Assembly: GCA_903927685.1 (NCBI GenBank)
Contig: CAIYOB010000319.1
Coordinates: 1-6,380 of the forward strand
Reading direction: 5' to 3'
From: an uncultured Planctomycetaceae bacterium
GTDB taxonomy: Bacteria; Planctomycetota; Planctomycetia; Pirellulales; Pirellulaceae
DNA length: 6,380 bases
Made by a program: the position numbers and the translations under genes. Below are positions 1 to 6,200 of the stretch, piece by piece. Positions within the stretch are counted from its first letter, which is position 1, and each line of letters begins with the position of its first letter. Under the pieces are notes generated by a model. It was given only the letters and a program-made list of their open reading frames with translations, was not told the origin of the DNA and ran no database searches.

Positions 1-236
1 AGATTCGCCGTGGTGAACACCATCCCGGCCGGCAGGTTCGTGAACGTCACCTGGTACGTCCCCGGCGGCAGGTCCGTGAACAGATACCCGCCATTGCCCG
101 CCGTCGTCGTCGTTTCGCTGAACGCCGCGCCCGCGCCGGTCGTCCCCGAAACCGTCACACTCACCCCGTTGATGCCAGGCTCGCCGCTATCCTGCTGACC
201 GTTCCCGTTCAAGTCGTTCCAGACGAAGTTGCCGAT
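1..236 (-). repeat. SdrD B-like repeat R9 (cut by the window edge)
   Basis: Seventy-eight residues are visible. It begins 'IGNFVWNDLNGNGQQDSGEPG', with a loop of Asn type, then 'SETTTTAGNGGYLF' and the canonical 'TDLPPGTYQVTF' hairpin. The last codon seen is Asn at 3-5. The acidic third site and 'DFGY' end would lie beyond position 1, so the array probably continues. Confidence 0.85.
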
Positions 237-3200
237 CGTGACCGGTTCGTAGAACCCAAAGTCCAGCGTCGTGTCGCTGCCGCCGCCAGGCAACGTGACC
301 GGCGTGGTCCCGCTGGGACTCGGATTGCTGTCCGTGCCCGTCGTCCCCCGCCCGGTGGCCGTGGCCACAAAGCCGTCCGGCGGCGTCACCGTCACGCCGT
401 ACGTGCCCGGCGGCAGGTTCGTGAACTCGTACAGCCCGTCGCCGTCCGTCGTGGTCGTCCGATTCACGCTCACTCCGCCCCCCGTCGTGCCCGTCAAGGT
501 CAGTGTCACGCCCGAGATCCCGCTGTCCACGCCGTCGTCCTGAACCCCATTTCCGTTCACGTCCTCCCAGACGAAATTGCCGATCGTCACAGGCCGGCAC
601 AGTCCGAAATCGATGGTTTCGTTCGTCTCGCCGCGGACGAGCGTGACCGGCTGGCCGGCGTGGTTGTCCGAATCGGTTGCGTCGTTGTTGGGCGTTCCCG
701 CGTTGACCGGGCTGGTCAGGTAGCCAACCGGCACCGCCACCGACACCACGAAACTCGGTTCGCCCGCGTCTTGGCCGTCGTAGTCCTCGTCCTGCAGTAG
801 GTTTTCAAACGAGTACGAGCCGTCTGCCTCCGTCACGTCGACCAGGGTGACTACCGATCCGTTGGGATACGTGATTCTCAGCGTCACGGGCGCCCCCGGG
901 ATGCCCGGCTCGCCGTCATCTTGAATCCCGTCGCCGTCCAGGTCATCCCAGACGAAATTGCCCACCGCGGCAGGCTCGACGAAATAACCGAAATCGCCCG
1001 TGGTGTTCAGCTGGCCGCCTGCGACCGAGACGGTGTACGGATCGTTCTGGCTGTTGTTGTCCGCGTTGTCGTTGGGGCCGTCGCTGTGCCACCAGCCGGC
1101 CAGCACGTTCGCCTCGTCCGTTACGTCCACCGTGTACGTGCCGTTCGGCAGGCCGGAGAACAGGTACGTGCCGTTTCCGGCCGTCGTCGTCGCCGCCACG
1201 ATGTTGCCCTCGTCGTCCAGCAGCACGACGGTGACGCCTTCAAACCGAGCGGACTCGCCGCCCTCCAGCGTCCCGTCGGCGTCGGTGTCCGCCCAGATCG
1301 TCCCGCCGATCGCGTTCGGCACCACTGGTCGGTAGCCGAAGTCCTGCAGCAGGTTGGCCCCGTTCGTAAAGGTCGTCACCAAGGACAAGTTGTTGTTGTC
1401 CCCGTTGGGATCCACGGTGTTGTTCGTGCCCGCCAAGGCCCCGCCGGCCACGAAGTTGCTGGCCGGAACGACCACGAGGTAGTCCAGGGCCGTATTCAGA
1501 TCGGCAAAGTAGTATCGCCCGTTCTCGTCCGTCGCCGTCGTGGCCAGCAGCGTGGTGCCCGTGCTGTCGTACAGGTTCACCGTCACGCCCTCGCGGCCTT
1601 CACCTACGTCGAACGCGTTGTCCGCATCGAAGTCGATGAAAATCGTGTCCCCGATCACCCCGTTCTCGCCGTCCAGGCGATTGGCATCGGGGGCGGCATA
1701 GCCGAAGTCCTGGTCGGTCACCGCCGTGGTCGTCAGGTCGGTCACCGCACTCAGACCAGCCGTGACGACTCCGTCGTCGTCGAACGTCTGCTGCAGCCCG
1801 TCCAGCACGTTGGCCGTGTCGCTGACCCAGACCAGATAGTCGTCCGTGCCGGCGCCGTCGGTCACCGGCAACCCGGCGAACAGGTACCGGCCGTTCTCGT
1901 CGGTCACGACCGTCGCAATCACCGGCTCGCCCGCGTCCCAGGTCCCGTCGCCGTCGCTGTCCTGGATCAACGACACGCTGACGCCCGCGATTCCGTACTC
2001 GCCGATTCCCGGCTCGTACGTCCCGTCCGCGTCCGCTTCGAACCACACCGTGTCGCCGATGCTGCCGGTCGGCGTCGTCGTCGGCCGGTAGCCGAAGTCC
2101 GCGTTGACGTACACGTCGCCGGGAGCCAGCACGACGGGCGCTGTCGTCCGGTGGTCCAAGGTCCCATCCGGGTCGCCCGTCTGCGCATAGCCGGCCGGAG
2201 GCGTCACGACCACTTCATAAATCCCGGCGGGCAAGTCGTCGAACAGGTAGTTGCCCGTGGCGTCCGTCGTCGCGATCCCACTCGGATACGGCGCGTCGAT
2301 GTCTCCGTCCCCGTCGCTGTCGTACCGCAACGTGACGGTCACGTTCTCCAAGCCGATTTCGTCCGGATCCTGGACGCCGTCGCCGTCCGTGTCGATCCAC
2401 ACCCGGTCGCCGATCGCGCCGGCATTGGTCCCGCTGTTCACGTCGCTGCTGGGCGCCCAGTTATAGCCGAAGTCCGCGGTCACGTATTCCTGGCCGGGCC
2501 CCAGCGTCACGTCGGTCTGGCCGTCGGGCGCCGCCGTTCCATCGTCCTCGTCGTACGTCCGGTTCCGCAGGCCCGCGGGCAACGACGTTGCGTCCACCTG
2601 GACCGTGTAGTCCCCCGGCGGGAGATCGTGGAACAGGTACCCGCCGTCCGCGCCGGTCACCGTCGTCGCAATCACCGTATCCGGAGTCCCGTCGCCGTTG
2701 GTGTCGCCCACCAGTTCGACCGCCACATTGGCGATCCCGTCCTCGCCGGCGTCCTGCACGCCATCCGCATCCTCGTCCAGCCACACCCGGTCGCCGATCG
2801 TGCTGGTCAAACGGACATAGCCGAAGTCCTGCAGCCGGTTGACTTGACCGACCGCCAAGGTGACTTCGGAAATGCCGTCAAACGGGGCATCTGCATCGTA
2901 TGTCGGGCTGGTATCCACGGGTTCCGTCGCCGTGACGCGGTACTCGCCGGCCGGCAGACCGCTGAACTGGTAGTTTCCGTTCACATCCGTCACGGTGGTC
3001 AGCGTCAGATTGTCGCCAGGCGTCGCCAGAAGGCCGTCCAATCCGCCCCAAACCAATTCGACCGCGACCCCGGCGATGCCGTCTTCGCTGACGTCCTGGA
3101 CGCCGTCCCGATCGTCGTCGTACCAGACCCGGTCGCCGATCGCGCCCAATCGCTCGTCGTCCGCATCCGTCCCGTGCCGGCCGGTGTTGCCCGGCAGGCT

Positions 3201-6200
3201 CCACCAGTCCAGGTCCGCGGTGTTGTCGATCGAACTCGACTGATTGCCCGCCTCGGTCAGAATCGCGTCGTAGGTGAACACCAGCACGCCGCCCAGCGGG
3301 AACGTCGTCACGTCGATGCGGACAGTCGTATCGCTGCCGCCGTTGCCGGTGGTGATGACGATATTCCCTCCGCCGGGCACCGTGGTCGCGCCGGTGATTG
3401 CGACCGAGCCGGGGACCAGCGTGATGCCCGGATCGGCCAGCAAGTCGGTGATCGCGACGTTATACGCCGCCGCGGTCGGCGACGGATCCGCGACCCGCAC
3501 AGTATACCGCACGCTGCGGCCGTCGACCGGCGCGGCGGACTTGTCGATCGCCAGCAGCGGCTCGACGATCTCCACGTCGACCGTGTCCTCGTCCGTGCCC
3601 TCGCCGTAGTCCAGCACCGCCACGTTCCGCAACCGATCGGCGTCGGCGTTGTCGATCACATCCCGGACCAAGGCGACCACCTCGACCACGATCTGGTCCA
3701 GGCCGTCGCTGAAGCCGTCCGGCAGGTTCGTCACCGTGCCGAAATCGAAGACCACACGATCGCTCCACGTGTCGATCGGGTTGAAGTCGCTGGCGACACC
3801 CGCGGCCCCGACCGCCAGCGTCGAGACGCTCAGGTTCGCGCCCGCCGTGGCCCCCGCCGTACTGTTGCCGCCGATCGAGACCACCGCGGAACTGACCACC
3901 GTCAGCACGCTGGGCAGCGTGTCCGTCAGCCGGACTTGCGTCGTGCCTTCCGGCAGCGTGATCACCATCCGGTACGTGACCGTTTCGCCGATCGTCACAT
4001 CCTCGATCGCGGGGTTCAATTGCCCGGCTCCCGTTCCCGCAAAGGACGTGGCAGAAACCGACTTGTCCACGCTGGGCGTGATCGTGATGAACTCGACGCC
4101 GTCGCTGTCCAGGTAATCGTTCGGCAGGACGCCGGAACCGTTCCGCTCGCCGTCCATGTCGCCCGACGCGCCCGGCGTGTTGGTCCCCGTCGGGTTCGCC
4201 GCCGTCCCGGTGCCCGGCAGACTCGTATAGGTCACGTCGACCTCGTTCTCGACGAGCGTGTTCGACGGAATGGTATCGATCAGCGTCGCCGAATAGCGGA
4301 CGGTTACGGAGCCGCCGGCGGGAACAACAGCAATACTGAGGTCGACGGTGTTGCCGACGGAGTTGTGCGTGACGCCCGCCGCCGGCGAGACGACGACCGA
4401 GGTCGGCGGCCCGAGGATCAAATCCAGCCAAGCCGGCAGCATGTCCTTCACGTGGACGTCGTAGGCCGGGCCGTTGCCCGTGTTTGTGAAGGTGACTTCG
4501 TACGTGGCCACGTCCCCCGCGTCGTACGGCGACGTCGTCAAGGTCTTGGTCACATTCGTGATCCGCGGTTCCACAATCGTCGCCGTGACGATGTCCGAAG
4601 TCGCCGTCTGGGAAACGCCACCGATCACATAGTCCAGCTCGAACTGGTTGTTCTTCGTGTAGTCGGCCGGATCCGCCGAGAACGCGTCGTTGTCCTCCGT
4701 GTTCAAGACGATGACGTTGAACTCCAGCACGCCGTACTCGGTATCGGCGTCGTTATCGTTGTTGACGACGGAGCCGATGTCGAAGGCCACGTTCCGTCCC
4801 AGCACGACCGGATCGCCGGGATTGGGAGCCGGCAGTAAGCTGCCGTCCACCAGGATGTGGTTCGACGGGAAGGCAAACGTCGGCGGGGGAGCGGCCAGCG
4901 GCTGGGCCCCGGCGATGTGGCCTTCCAACGTCATGGGGTTATTCGCAATGAACCCGATGAAGATCTGCCCGTCGTTCAGCAGGGCCAGGCCCGGGGGCAA
5001 GACGTCGCGCAGCACAAGGTCATTCAAGCTGCCCTCGACGATGCTGCCATACATGCGGTACCGGACGATCTCGCCGATGACCAGATTCGAGCCGGACGTG
5101 CCGAGTTCGGACGTCGAGACGATCAGCTTGCTCAGGCTGGGATTGAAGATCCCGACCGCCACGGCATCCTCGGCGTGGTAGTCGTTCTCCAGCAGCCCCG
5201 GGTCCGTCGGATCGCCCGTCCGCTCGACCGACAGCGGATCGTTGGCTGATTGCTGCCCGGGATCGCCGGGCAGGCTGGTCCAGTCCAATTCCGCCGTATT
5301 CGTCACTGTCAGGCCCGGCCCGACGGTGACGTTCAGCGTCACCTGGAACTGGATCTGGCTCACGCCGCCTTCCGGAAAGACGTCCCAGCGGACCGTGAGT
5401 TCGCCCGCGGGCTCAATGATCGGAACGTTCGGCGCCACGCCTCCGACGCCGCCCGTATACACCGCGCTGCCGGGGACATAGGTCGTGTGCGCCGGAATGA
5501 GGTCGCTGAGCACGACGTCCAAGGCCGTGGCGCCGTTGACGCCGGCCACGTTGGCGATGTCGAGCGTGAATGTGATCACGTCGCCCGCGTCACCGACCAG
5601 CGGATTGGCTGACTTGGCCACCGTCATCACGGGCTCGACCACCCGCAGGTCAGGTGCGGTCGCAGTCAGCGGAGCCCCGCCGCCCGTCCAGGTGAACGCG
5701 GCACTGTTGTCGAGCGCTCTGCCGGCCGCGTTGCCAGCCGTATTCCGCACCACGGCACGGTACAGGACCGTGATCGTCTCCGCGTCACCGTCGTTGACAG
5801 CTGCGTTGGTCAGGGTGCCAAAATTGAGCGTGACGCTGCTCTGGTTCGTGCCGAGCCCCGTCTCGGCAGCTGCTTCCACGGCAGCAAAACCAAGGCTCGA
5901 CGTCACGGGCCCGTTGGCCGTGATGCTGACGATATCGACCAGGCTCAACCCCGGCGTAACCGTATCCACCACGATGGCGTTGTGCGTCGTGCCTTCCGGC
6001 ACCGTCAGCACCACCTGGTACGTCACAATCTCGCCGATCGTCACCTCGGGCAACGCCGTATGCGGGTTGCTCGTCGTGTTGATCGACTTGGCCAAGCCCG
6101 GTTGCCCCAGCGTGAAATCGACGCTGTTCTGGACGCGGTAGTCGTTCAGGCCGCCCGGCCCGTCGTTGCCATTCCGTTCGCCGTCCGAAGCGCCGGAACC

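Larger units (their letters stand above)
1..3146 (-). repeat. SdrD B-like repeat array (eight complete copies and a ninth cut by the window edge)
   Basis: Nine tandem repeats share a common plan: 'IG(D/N)xVW', an acidic loop of type D-x-(D/N)-x-(D/N)-G, 'G(I/V)..V.V.L', 'T..(D/A)G.Y.F..LP.G.Y.V.V', an Asp/Asn-rich region, and 'DFGY' just before the next copy. The Ile (or Val) anchors lie at 3140, 2798, 2414, 2060, 1655, 1310, 965, 584 and 236, giving periods of 114, 128, 118, 135, 115, 115, 127 and 116 codons. In staphylococcal SdrD the homologous B domains bind Ca2+ and become rigid on doing so; the loops here suggest the same. There is no lysine in any copy. Confidence 0.93.

Noticed and set aside
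1..3146. CRISPR array or DNA satellite as an explanation of the periodicity
   Set aside because: The period is 342 to 405 bases, always a multiple of three, and conservation follows protein motifs, with no short identical repeats and spacers.
4206..4220. Sortase cell-wall anchor (LPGTG)
   Set aside because: The motif is internal and recurs with the repeat period. It is not followed by a membrane segment and a positively charged tail; coding continues for more than 1,300 residues.
3460..4431. Minus-strand open frame of about 323 codons
   Set aside because: It lies in a frame shifted from the one carrying the DUF11 motifs and gives a Gly/Arg-rich product with no recognisable fold; it is a GC-rich shadow.
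921..4838. Plus-strand open frame of about 1,305 codons starting with TTG
   Set aside because: It is in exact antisense codon register with the real gene, so its stops would need TTA, CTA or TCA codons on the minus strand. The real gene avoids these; the frame is bounded by rare ones (CTA at 798-800 upstream, TTA at 4836-4838). The product is Arg/Val/His-rich without domain motifs, while the opposite strand encodes clear repeats.
4690..6141. Several plus-strand open frames of 80 to 220 codons in the right part
   Set aside because: All overlap the continuous minus-strand coding frame, have no visible ribosome binding site logic, and are Ser/Thr/Pro-rich or Arg-rich readings of the antisense strand.
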